DNA from: Diphasiastrum complanatum
Lineage: Eukaryota > Streptophyta > Lycopodiopsida > Lycopodiales > Lycopodiaceae
Direction: 5' to 3'
Assembly: GCA_029204225.1 (NCBI GenBank)
Contig: CM055100.1
Coordinates: 17,685,650-17,749,649 of the forward strand
Length of the DNA stretch: 64,000 bases
Positions 24,160 through 33,896 of the stretch are shown here, one piece after another. The position numbers and the translations under genes are program-made. Position 1 is the first letter of the stretch. Every line of letters begins with the position of its first letter. Under the pieces are notes generated by a model. That model was given only the letters and a program-made list of their open reading frames with translations, made no database searches and was not told where the DNA came from.

Positions 24160-24480
24160 CCCACCGGCCAATTTTAGCTCTAGCTAGCTTGTTGACCTCC
24201 AATTTTGTATCTAATGTGTGATTGTCTATGGTGCACACAAATAAGGTACTATAGTTAACTCAATTTCTTAGTGTCAACAATGTCTGCATGATGATAGATT
24301 CTCTCAAAGTTTTGTAGTGTATAAAATGAGGTCATTATAATTTTGTAGTGCATTTTTTTTTATTAGAGATGGAGATTTATATATTCCATGAGTGAAATGA
24401 CAATGAAAAACTAAGTTTGATGATAAATCTATTGGGTGTAAAAAATGCAAAAATAAGCTTGGTAGAGGCCAAAAATCTTG
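24160..24480. other. Intergenic, nothing recognised
   Basis: AT-rich sequence with no open frame of note. It borders the LTR that ends at 25,268, whose left edge may lie in this stretch. Confidence 0.4.
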
Positions 24481-24484
24481 TATA

Positions 24485-25268
24485 TAGATAAACACACATG
24501 TGTGGAGCCTGTTCCCACGTGTGAAAATACTGTACTTGTCATGTACCATAATCATATAGGTTGTACATATGATTTCATTCAAGTTCTAGTGGCTAAAAAG
24601 GCCAAAAACTAGTTTTCTAGACATATGACACATGACATCAATCTATTGATTGCATGAGCCACATCCTTTGGTTAGGTGTCATATCCCATGTGTAGAGGAC
24701 AGCTCACATGTGTGGAATAAGATGAAGTAGGCAAATTTTAACTTCTAGAAGATTTCCAAATAGATCTCCATATAGAAGGAAAATGGACCAAAAGTGCTCA
24801 AAATAGAAGGTTTTGTCCAAGTGTCAGTATTGCATGATGAATCATCATATGACAAAGCACCTTCACACATGTGGGATCAGAGGGATGATCAATACCATGA
24901 GCTCCCACTTATTGTATATATAGAGCCACATTTGGCCATAATCAATGTGAGACACCAATCTTGGTTTTGGAAGCAATTTCGAGTGATTCTCTCCCTTTGT
25001 CTACATTTGTTTTGATTGTTTTGATGTTCTATCAATGTGTACTTGATTTTCAGGTTGGAGTCCGTACTCAGACAGTGTTTCACACGTGTGAAACCATAAA
25101 GTACACTTACCTTCAATTAATGATTGTTCTTGTTAGGATTTTGTGTCTAGAATTGATCTAGATTGATCTTAATTTGAAGTAGATTGATAGATCAAGTAAT
25201 CTGACAACCAATCCCTCTTGAGGATCAGATTAGGATCCACTCTTGGTCCTTTTTGTACTTTTTGCACA
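24485..25268 (+). mobile_element. 5' LTR with repeated CACRYGTG palindromes (left edge approximate)
   Basis: The right end TTTGCACA abuts a perfect primer-binding site, so this is a 5' LTR in plus orientation. A TATA-like TGTATATATAGAG is near 24,913. The LTR carries palindromic words CACACATGTGTG (24,493-24,504), CACGTG (24,516-24,521), CACATGTG (24,705-24,712 and 24,866-24,873) and GTTTCACACGTGTGAAAC (25,077-25,094). The left edge is not determined because no second complete copy exists in the window. Confidence 0.65.
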
Positions 25269-25281
25269 TGGTATCAGAGCC
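25269..25281 (+). other. Primer-binding site, perfect
   Basis: TGGTATCAGAGCC is fully complementary to the 3' end of initiator-methionine tRNA, the standard primer of plant LTR retrotransposons. Confidence 0.95.
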
Positions 25282-26862
25282 AAGTACAAGAGGTTTTGTT
25301 GAAATTGATAGGGTTAATCCAAATTAAAGCCAAAATTAGCAGTTTTTTGAAAACTAGTCAAATTTTGGGTAGCAAGTTGGATTTGATAGATATTCTCAAA
25401 ATTTTTGGACCAGAACTTGTTGTGGGCTGTAGGAACCCTTTTCACACGTGTGAGGCCGTACATCTCCGGTTTTGGCTGAGAAAATTCAAAAATTTGTAGA
25501 ATTTGACTCACATACCCAATTTGAGTGATTTTTGGTGCAAAATCAAGCATTTTCTATAGTGAATCTAATCCCTTGATTAGTTCTTGGATTAGATCAGCCA
25601 AAAAATTAAAATTGAAGCTTGAAATAGGTGCAATAATTGAGCTTCTCTGATTTTTTGAGTGTATGTTGAAGTTAAGAGAGATTTTGCTAAAAATCATAGA
25701 TTAAGGAGTGATATGCAAGGTGAGAGGATGAAATCAATTGTACCATCACTCTAGATTTGTTCAAGAGTGATAAGGTCAAGTTTAGAAGCATCAATTTGCT
25801 AGAAAGCATCCTTGGATCTGTCCTCCAAGTGAAACCTTTGAGAGTTTCTAGTGCATATAGAGCATCTATGCAAATCTTTTGTAGAATTTGACATAGATTG
25901 GCATAAATTGAGTTCTAGAAAAGAGATTGAGATCCAAGTCACATTGTTCAACCCTACTCAATTTGTTTGAGTGATTGTAAGGTTTGAAAAGAGTCATTAA
26001 GGTGTCTATGGCAAATGTGTAGAGAGAGATCCAATTTTCTAAGAGTTCCTTCCTTTGTAGAGGGCAAGATCTAGAAGCTCATTTTGCGTTGTTATTGGTG
26101 AAGAATTTGTCTTCTCCTGTGTGATCAAATCTTTCTAAGTGGCATTAGCTCTTTTAAGCACAATATCTTAGTGAGAAAAATCACAACTTTTGATTTTGAA
26201 TTTCATTCCAAGTCTTAAAAGGTAGAGTAATTGGTGGAATCCAATAGGAGTGATTGAATTCAATTTGTTGAGCAAAAATTGACATAGTATGTATGAAACT
26301 CAAATTTAGTTCTATTCAACTTTCTTTGTGAGAGTGTGAGGGTCAATTTGTGATCCCATTGGATGTCTAGAATGAGGAGGAGTCCATATTTGAGTATTCA
26401 TGCATGGTTGAGATCTTTGTGAATCTCTAGTTGTCTAATTTTTAAGCTTTGTGAAAAATCGGTGGTATAGTTTGTTTTCAACAAATCATATTCATTCTAA
26501 ATCTCAAGAGTGAGATTATTTGGGTCAAGAGTGAGTCCAAAAGAAGTGGTTAAGTTTGATTTTCATGTCTTTGAAACAAAACCCATCTTTTGTTCAAGAA
26601 TCTCAAGTGTTGAGAGAACTAGTCAAGTGAAAGGGAAAATCTAGGTGTCAAATCTTTTCATATCCATTTCAACTTTCAAAAGAAAGAGTCATTGGTATTT
26701 GATGAGTCCAATAGGAGATTGGATCTGATTTCTTTTGTGATTTGATTCAAAGATTGTGTGCTTTTGTCTTAGTGATCAAAGCAAAGTTTCCAAGTGACTA
26801 GTCATTACTGTGAAGATTGATTCTTAAGTTTGTGAGCTAGATCTTTTGTAGATCCTTCTAGA
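25282..26862 (+). mobile_element. Long untranslated leader of the LTR element
   Basis: About 1.6 kb between primer site and first coding signal with no frame over 80 codons. It holds one more CACACGTGTG at 25,443-25,452 and many AAGAGTGAG/GTGAGAG phrases. Either the leader is unusually long or gag has decayed beyond recognition here. Confidence 0.5.
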
Positions 26863-27777
26863 TTGTTGAAGATGTTCAAATCTAGTCTCTTGAAAGTCAC
26901 AAATTACATTTGTAGAATCATATCACAGGTTTTTATTCACATGGCATCAATAGGTGGCATCCTATTGAAGGAAAGAAAGGATCCTAAGTGCAACCTTTGT
27001 GGCAAGGGAGGATATATTTTCTCAAAATGCTACAAAAAGAAGACCAATCCATCCAAGAAGAACCAAGGCAAGGGGGCCGAGGTGAAGGATGGAGCTTCAA
27101 GTTCGAAATGCAAATACAAGAAGGACAAGTCCAAGGAAAGGTGTTTCCTTTGTGGAAAGGTGAATGAGGCTTGGAGTCTCATAAGGACTTGCAAGATTTG
27201 TCTTCAAGAGTCCATCACAACACATGTCAAATCTTTTGAAATTTTTCATTTGGAAGTACATTGTTTGGTTCAAGATGCAAAGATAGATGTCACTTTCATG
27301 AAAGTAACTTGGACTTATTTTATGTCCTTGGAAAGTATTTTGCTTGGAACTTTGGACAAGTTCAAACTTATTGTTATTATCCAAGAGAAATCAATCAAGA
27401 ATAAGGACCAATCACAAAATAAAAATAGTTTCATTTATGCTATCATGTCAACTTATGAAGAACCATTTTACTTTGAAGAAATTTTTGTATCTCAAAGGTG
27501 GATTAAGGCAATACTAGTTGACTGTGATGCCTTGAAAGATAGCAAAATATGTTTTCCTTGTAAGCTTACATTAGTTATGAAGTCAAGGAAATGGAAATAT
27601 CTTCATAATGTAGGATATTTTGGTTTCAATAACATCATGAATGATGTGTTGCATGACCCCCTTGACAACACAAATTTGCATAGGAGCAACCTCAATCTAT
27701 TGCAACATTTACAACTAATCAAGAATTTAGTGTTCTTAACATCTTCAATACTAAAGGGCTTGATCACTAGTGCATAA
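26863..27777 (+). pseudogene. Zinc-knuckle gag-pol remnant of an LTR element
   Basis: A 304-codon open frame. CNLCGKGGYIFSKC at 26,989-27,030 has the spacing of a retroviral-type zinc knuckle (CX2CX4HX4C) but Tyr in place of His. A second half-knuckle CFLCGKVNEAW follows at about 27,142, after a Lys-rich linker. Near 27,490 the text SQRWIKAILVDCDAL ... WKYLHNVG faintly resembles the start of the copia reverse transcriptase domain. If that holds, protease and integrase were deleted. The knuckles are damaged, so capsid function is unlikely. The open frame is longer than expected for pure decay. Confidence 0.55.
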
Positions 27778-28590
27778 ATGATTTTCTACATTCCATGTTT
27801 CAAGCTATAACATATAAAATAACTTCCCCATGATTTGTAGAGAGCATAGGTCTTGGGGACAAAAGAAGACCAGAATTAATTATGTACTAATACATAACCC
27901 CAAAAAACAATCAGCTCAAGTTGCAGATACCTGATTCAGTGGTTGCTCGTCAATAGGAAGGTGTAAATTGTCTTTCATTATATCACTATTAGTGAGAAGA
28001 CTAACCTGCAATCATAAAGATTGTGCATTTGCAAGTCCGTAGATGCAGATCTGTGAAAAGAACTTTCATTCAAATAGTTCGAGACTTTGGAGTTGTAGTC
28101 AGGATTTGAGAGCAAGACCAATGCATGAATCAATTGAAAATCAAATCATTGCAAGAAAAAGTTGAAGGCAACATATGCAGACCTATGAAAAGAGCATGAA
28201 AAGTTGAAGGCTGCAGATGCAGACCTACAAAAAGAGCATTCATTTAATTTGGTGAGTACTTTGGGGAAGTTGAGGGCAAGACCATTATGAAAAAATCAGA
28301 TCCAAAACATACTTAATGGATCTCTAAGATGTCGACCAAATTTGGATGCACATCTAGATTTAGCTACAAGATAGAAATCATCAATTTAGGCATGCTAGAA
28401 TTGCATAAATCACTAAGATCTGATCATGAGCACTCAAATACAATAAGGTATTGTCCATGTCCATACAAAAGCAGCAGCCTACTGTCCTTCACATGTGTGG
28501 TAGCAAGATCAACAATAAATATGACATTTTACACACTAGATATCAAGATAACTTGAGAAATATGAAAGACATGGACATAGAAACAAAAGA
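27778..28590. other. Intergenic, nothing recognised
   Basis: No motif or long frame. The phrases AAAAGAGCATTCAT/AAAAGAACTTTCATTC and GATGCAGACCTA/GATGCAGATCTG repeat two or three times between 28,040 and 28,240, a weak local repeat of about 55-110 bases. Confidence 0.45.
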
Positions 28591-28990
28591 GATGAGTTCT
28601 CCATAAAGAACAGAAATTTGATGATTATTTCTCCATGCAGGTACAGCTATTTATGGCTTCCAAAATCTCATTTGGCCAATTGCCCTAAACTTGCCCTAAA
28701 TGGTAACTTCCTGGTACTTCATCAAAAAACCTAAAATTCTAGTCTAAATGCAATGTATGAAATCTAGCCAATTAGAATGGGTCCAAATCCGACCTTATCC
28801 ATTTACCTACTTGTCGAAAATAGTACAAACACTATGCAAGCCTTTATTTACAAATATAAATCTACCTCTAAGTTGAAATTTTATGTTGGCCTCAAAATTG
28901 CCAAAATAGATCAACTAAAGTAGTTGAATTTTTCACACTCCCTCTTCAACTAGTTTTAGCATAGATTTAGATAGAACTCCAAGTGATTGT
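28590..28990 (-). mobile_element. Copia family B 3' end on the minus strand (RNase H tail, polypurine tract, LTR)
   Basis: On the minus strand, 28,990-28,948 encodes the last RNase H residues (SKSMLKLVEEGV). GAAGAGGGAG (28,947-28,938) is the polypurine tract and TGTGAAAAATTCAACTA starts the LTR at 28,937, running left to about 28,590. It matches the plus-strand LTR starting at 18,780. The rest of the element is missing. Confidence 0.75.
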
Positions 28991-29318
28991 GACTTGTTTC
29001 TATCCTCTAGTGGATTGCTAGTGTGTAGAGAGCTTTGAGTTTTCTTGCTTTCTCTTGTGAGGATCACATGGGGTTAGGATCTTGAGCATGCTTGTGTTTG
29101 TAATGGTAGTGATTGTGGTTTAGCAAGGTGGTGCTAGATAGGTCTTGCTTGAAGCTTGGATCTAGCTATGGTTGGGTGGTAAATTCTTGAGGCCATCTTG
29201 TTTTTCTACTTTTGGAAGGATCTTAGGAGCATTGGAGGAGAGGCACATTGGAGGCTTTTGGAGGCATTGGTGGACATATGCTCAAAGGCATGGTGGCTGC
29301 TCTTCCTAGTTATTAAAG
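28990..29318 (+). mobile_element. 3' part of a gypsy-type LTR
   Basis: It matches 17,930-18,340 in the gypsy LTR and ends TTATTAAAG directly before a perfect primer site. The U3 portion is missing, cut by the inverted family B fragment. Confidence 0.7.
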
Positions 29319-29331
29319 TGGTATCAGAGCC
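29319..29331 (+). other. Primer-binding site, perfect
   Basis: TGGTATCAGAGCC. The internal region after it (29,332-30,360) is non-coding and breaks off at the minus-strand copia gag. Confidence 0.92.
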
Positions 29332-30365
29332 TCTTCCAAAGTGTGAATGGTAGCTCTAAACCTCTATTTTTTGTTGCATAAAAATTTGCTATCAAATTTT
29401 TGTGATTGTGAGGTAGAAGTAGCACCAATTCTTGTTTCTAGACATTGGTGGGCTTATTTTTAGGTGCTATTTTTTCTATTTTTGAAAAGCTTTCTAAGTT
29501 GAGGATAGAATGGCCAGCATGCCCACATTATCAATTTGATATGTAGAATCAATTGCAAGTTGAAAAGTAATAAGATCCCAACTTCAACTTTCAAAATCTA
29601 TTTTTGAAGTTTAGTTTGTGCCTAAAGTGAAGCTACTAAATGTAGAAGTAGTCTGGAAGATTGGTCTTGTTTACACACTAAAGTTAGTGAGGAATGAACC
29701 CATCTTAGGCCAAAGCTACCCTTAATTTTGAGTTTCTATTTCTTTCATAGAACTTCACAGCCCTTCACATCACTTTAGTGACCTGCAAATCTGGTTTTTA
29801 GTCTATTTGAACTTTGGATTAGTGAAAATAGGCCAAAAAATTTGTTTTTTTTGTGAAGAGAAGTTAATTCTACATCAAAGGAAAATTTGTTTTGGTTTAG
29901 GATTATAAATTCATTCACTTCTTAACTTTTGAGTTTAATGAAACAAGAGAAAGAATTTGCTAGCAACTCCTACCAAAAAAAAAGATAGTTCTCCATTCCA
30001 CATTGCTACAAACATAGATGAGACCATCCTAAAATTTGATAAATGTGAATGGAAAATTTGGTAAAGGTCCACTATGAGTGATGATTATAAAAAACTAAAA
30101 GAGGAAACCATATTGTAAATGAAAACTTGGCTGAGTTTTGTGTCATTTTTATGAGAATGAATCTAAAATTTTTGAACTTTTTTTGGGATTTAAGCATATG
30201 AAGCTTGAATTGAGCTTGTAATTGTCTTTTTCTGATCTTACTTTCTTTGTTGATGCTTTGAAAACTAGAACAGGTCCTTCATTCTTTTGATGAAGGAGGT
30301 GAGGTCTTTACCATCCCATCTCAGATTGGTCAGCTGATCTTCAAGAAGCATAACTTGGCTTCGTG
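29332..30365. other. Leader remnant, no genes seen
   Basis: AT-rich sequence after the primer site without coding signal. It is probably the untranslated leader of the truncated gypsy-type element. Confidence 0.4.
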
Positions 30366-30369
30366 ATTT

Positions 30370-30650
30370 TGTTTAAAATTTGGTCAACAAAGTATCTCAC
30401 ATTTCTCTCGCATTGGAGAGTGTGGCTAAATCAAGCGTTAAGTTGTCTTCGATGGAGGAAGATAGGACAACTACTACCTTGTCGTTTCTTTCTCTCCATT
30501 CATGTAGCTCTTTGTCAATGGTTGTGGGCATTTTTTATGTGCCATCAACCCATGGCCATAGACCTTTTCCTTTCAGTATGAGAGAAGTCTTCACCTTCCA
30601 TGCTAGGAAGTTTGATCTTGAGGAGTCAAGGATCGTGCAGATCTTTGATT
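30370..30650 (-). pseudogene. Copia family A gag (minus strand)
   Basis: The minus strand encodes SNFLAWKVKTSLILKGKGLW then PWVDGT, a stop, and SSSIEDNLTLDLATLSNARE. This is the N-terminal half of a copia capsid protein and closely matches the plus-strand gag at 38,750-39,000. One stop interrupts it. The fragment ends at about 30,370 against the leader remnant of another element. Confidence 0.8.
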
Positions 30651-30693
30651 GAATGCTGCTAATGGATGCCATAGCCTAAAGGAATCAAGTAGT

Positions 30694-30805
30694 GCTCTGA
30701 TAGAGCTAAAGGCTCTAATAGAACTTGGAAGCTCTGATAGAACCTGGATGCTCTAATACCACTATTGCGAACTTCAGTGAACCGGAGATGAAGGCTCTGA
30801 TACCA
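30694..30805 (-). repeat. Primer-binding site with four tandem PBS-like copies
   Basis: The true site (complement of GGCTCTGATACCA, 30,793-30,805) is accompanied toward gag by GCTCTRATA words at 30,694, 30,712, 30,731 and 30,750, spaced 18, 19 and 19 bases. Each matches the core of the tRNA-complementary site. The copy at 30,750 keeps 11 bases (GCTCTAATACC). Confidence 0.85.
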
Positions 30806-30806
30806 T

Positions 30807-31230
30807 TGATGGGAATCCCTCAGATATCTAGAATGTCAGACACTCTGATACTGGTGACACAACTAGAAATCTCTATGTTTATCCACGCAGAGTATCCACG
30901 CGACACCCGACACTTAGTCGATTTTTCGAAATTTTGTTTGCATGGATTATCCATGCCAAAAAGTTTTTGAACACGCCTCCGGCCAGTCCACCGGCATTTT
31001 TCTGACACAGCGCCGAAAAATTTATGCTCGTGGATTATCCACGCAAAATTGAATTTTGAAAATTTTGACAGCTTTTTGAGAGGGAAGCTTGGCGGCACTG
31101 AAAGGCAGTTTTTGCATGGATAATCCACGTCTGGATTATCCATGTAGATTTCTTTTGTTCACCGGACCGAACCGGATGTTAAAAATATCCACGCGTGGAT
31201 ATCATCTGCGTGGATTATCCACGCAATTTC
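30807..31230 (-). mobile_element. 5' LTR of family A copia with a palindrome array
   Basis: The LTR begins with TGATGGGAATCC next to the primer site, as at the window start. It holds repeated palindromes: GCATGGATTATCCATGC (30,940-30,956), CGTGGATTATCCACG (31,029-31,043), GCATGGATAATCCACG (31,114-31,129), ATATCCACGCGTGGATAT (31,185-31,202) and TGCGTGGATTATCCACGCA (31,207-31,225). The right edge is not fixed. Confidence 0.65.
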
Positions 31231-31420
31231 TTTTTTTTGCATGTTGATAATGACATGAAATTAGTTAAATAAATATATTTCTAAAGTGAATTATATTATC
31301 ATGAGGTTATATTGTTTTTTTTTTAAAGTGAACTATATTATGATGAGATTTTTTTTTTTTTTTGCATGTTGATAATGAAATGGAATTATTTTTCTAAAGT
31401 GAATTATATCATGATGTTCC
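31229..31420 (+). repeat. Imperfect tandem repeat, about 125 bp
   Basis: TTTTTTTTGCATGTTGATAATGA (first 20 bases considered) occurs at about 31,229 and 31,352. Each is followed by CTAAAGTGAATTATAT and a variant AAAGTGAACTATATTATGATGAG lies between them. Confidence 0.7.
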
Positions 31421-31599
31421 TAGATGATTGGGATTTTTTATGAGGTTGGCCACCTACTTTTGTAAGATAGTTGACTCGAGCTACCAAGAGGGTAATTATG
31501 CATGATCTAAGGCTTTGATAGCTAGGGGGTTAGGGTCTACCCTAATGGCACTCCCTAATCTCATATCTGAGATCATTTGATATGGATTGAGAACTCATT

Positions 31600-31917
31600 T
31601 TGTACATGCTTTGAGAGATTATCAAGAGATGGTGATTTTGGCAAGTTTGCTCAATGAGGAATTGATGAATGATGAATGTGATATTTTTTGTGTCTAATGA
31701 ATAGATCTGAATCTAAACAAAGTATTATACTTTCCACGTGTGTGACAGGATGTGAAGATCAATTATTTCTAGTTTTATTGTGGTGTTTAAAAGCTCTTGC
31801 CAATTAGATACAAAATAGGTTGAATCTAGTTTTCTATCTATTATATATAAGTGAATCCTTTGATGCTTTTTCAATGTTTAGTATCCAAATGAGGTTCATA
31901 ACCTTTTGATTTTAACA
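31600..31917 (+). mobile_element. LTR end with degenerate primer site
   Basis: GATTTTAACA at 31,908-31,917 is followed by TGGTATCAGATTTGG, a primer site whose first ten bases are correct. A TATA-like TTATATATAAGTG is near 31,842. This LTR lies at the 3' edge of the CACTA gene, in its last intron. Its left edge is unknown. Confidence 0.5.
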
Positions 31918-31971
31918 TGGTATCAGATTTGGTTTAAATAAACATGCAAAAGAAAATTTGTGCACTTATAC

Positions 31972-32145
31972 CTAGTGTGCACTGGACTAGCAATAGAAAC
32001 TTCTTCAACCAAGTGCACCAATGAATGCACTTGTGAGTCCATTATGGAAGTCAAAAAATATCTCTCAAACATGCACACAATCTCCACCATATCCTCATGT
32101 CTCTTGCGAAGATCCAGCTCACGGATTTCTTTTGAACACATCCAT
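31972..32145 (-). pseudogene. CACTA exon 7, DUF4218 start
   Basis: The exon opens after TGTTGCAG and encodes VCMFERYFLTSIMDSQVHSL then LVHLVEEVSIASPVHTR. This is the DUF4218 pattern, a domain of unknown role found C-terminal to tnp2 in CACTA proteins. It ends at a donor, AG|GTATAA, exactly where the plus-strand fragment at 4,206-4,738 has an interruption before its ERYMKTLKG block. The next exon has been lost where an LTR remnant adjoins. Confidence 0.82.
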
Positions 32146-32229
32146 CTGCAACATATTCAATCCATTTTATGTTCGAGTTTTCAATCAATAAATACTAAAC
32201 AAAAAAATGCACCAAGTACATGTAAATAC

Positions 32230-32910
32230 CTGACAATGATTGATAGTTTGTATATGGTCTCACAAATATCTTTTGACAAGCACCCACGAATTGACAATGG
32301 ATAGATGAATTGAATCATCTTTAGCCAATCATGAGATTTGAGACCTTGCAACTTTCCATCCATTGTCAATGATGACCGTAGAGAATGGGCAAAACCAGTT
32401 GGTGTTCTAATGTCATGAATAATGGAGCACACATGGTTAAGCTCCTCCTTAGTGAATGTCCAAGGTACTTTTGGAGAATGATCTTCACCATCCTTTATCC
32501 AATATTCTTTTTTGGTGTTTGATTCTTTTAGATCGTGCCTTGCAGCAATGGTATATTTTTCACCAATCAAGTGTTTCCAAATAGATTCACCCACATTTTT
32601 AAATGTGCATGGGATCAAGTAGGTGATTAATCAAAAGGTTATTCCAATATTCCAAATGATGAAATATAGATAAACTTTTCATACCATCGATTGGCTTTGC
32701 TTGAGATTCCTCCCATAGTTTTCGCCAATCTTCCACAAACATCCTCTTTGGAGGCATCTCTCTCTCAACTCTTCCTCCAAAACCTCTTCTATGAGTGTCT
32801 CTGAATGGATGGCCTTCATGCAAGTATTTACGATGATTTTCATAAACCACTTTTTTGAGAATATAAGAGTATCATCCCACAAGATTTGGCCCGCACAAAG
32901 AACAAGCATT
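32230..32910 (-). pseudogene. CACTA exon 6, tnp2 transposase C-terminal half
   Basis: The exon contains ACSLCGPNLV, a CxxC pair from the tnp2 zinc-binding part, then KVVYENHRKYLHEGHPFRD, FHHLEYWNNLLINHLLDPMH and PTGFAHSLRSSLTMDGK followed by GLKSHDWL. These match the order in CACTA tnp2 (PF02992): the HLL-x-MHIEKN segment and the G-LKSHD motif that marks the domain end. One stop falls after CGPNLVG, and a frame break near 32,615 may be an assembly or mutation effect. The donor AG|GTATTT is at 32,230. The acceptor at the right is not convincing. Confidence 0.85.
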
Positions 32911-33017
32911 TAATTATGGCCATTGTAGTGTATCATGTAAATGTCAGAAATTACTGATTATATGTAACTGTAAACAAACTCCTATGTACACAAGATAGAC
33001 ATTGTTTGAATGATTAC

Positions 33018-33735
33018 CTGAGCATTCACCTAATCCTGGATAGTCATGCATTATCCACATTACAATGGCATGTAGTGTAAACTCCCTCTCATGTAAGGGG
33101 CGCGAAATGTCATATGCTTTTATCCCCTTCCACAAATCTTCCAACTCGTCGATAAGTGACTCAAGATACACATCCATGTTCTTAACCTTGTGTTGGCCAG
33201 GAATTAGAAGTGCCAACATAATGTGTCCTTTTTTTGTACTCAACCAAGGAGGAATATTATAATTTACCAAGCAAACAGGCCAAATGGACCACGTAGTTGC
33301 TCGTACACCAAAGGGGTTCACACCATCTGTTGCAAGACCAAATCTCACATTTCTTGACTCATTGGCAAAGCTTGGATACTCTTTGTTGATGTGTTTCCAT
33401 GCAGGTGAATTTGAAGGTACCCTCATCATCCCATCCATAGAGGTATGGTGTGCATGCCATTCCATAAGTTGTGCAAGAGATTTACAACGAAATTAACATT
33501 GCAATCGTGGAATTACTGGAAAATGTCGTAAAACTTGCAAATCATTTCTATATCGAGGAGTATCACAAATGGGACATTTCTTGAGTGATTCATACCTTCC
33601 TCGATATAAAATACAATCTTTTGGACATGCATGATATTGCTTGTAGTCCATTGGGATGTTAGACAACATCTTTTGTGCCTCATCTCTTGTCTCAGGCATG
33701 ACATTCCCTTCTGGGAGAATTTTGTTTTTCAATAG
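33018..33735 (-). pseudogene. CACTA exon 5, tnp2 transposase N-terminal half
   Basis: ILPEGNVMPETRDEAQKML opens the domain, then ACPKDCILYRGRYESLKKCP with its CxxC partner, then RNVRFGLATDGVNPFG. The Asp in ATDG is a conserved acidic residue of tnp2 taken as catalytic. IWPVCLVNYNIPPWL, MLALLIPG and NMDVYLESLIDELEDLW follow in the family order. One TAA near 33,490 breaks the frame. The exon ends at GAATGCTCAG|GTAATC (33,018). In active relatives this enzyme excises and reinserts the element between its CACTA ends. Confidence 0.88.
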
Positions 33736-33896
33736 TCATATTTATGAATTTCACATTCATTAGCTTTCACTTATTATCTTATGTAAACATCTAGGCAAAA
33801 GACGAATAATGCTCCTAACATTTGACATATTTAATGACACAAACCAAATACAATCAAGATGCATGGATTATATGTATATCAACAAAATTTAAATCT

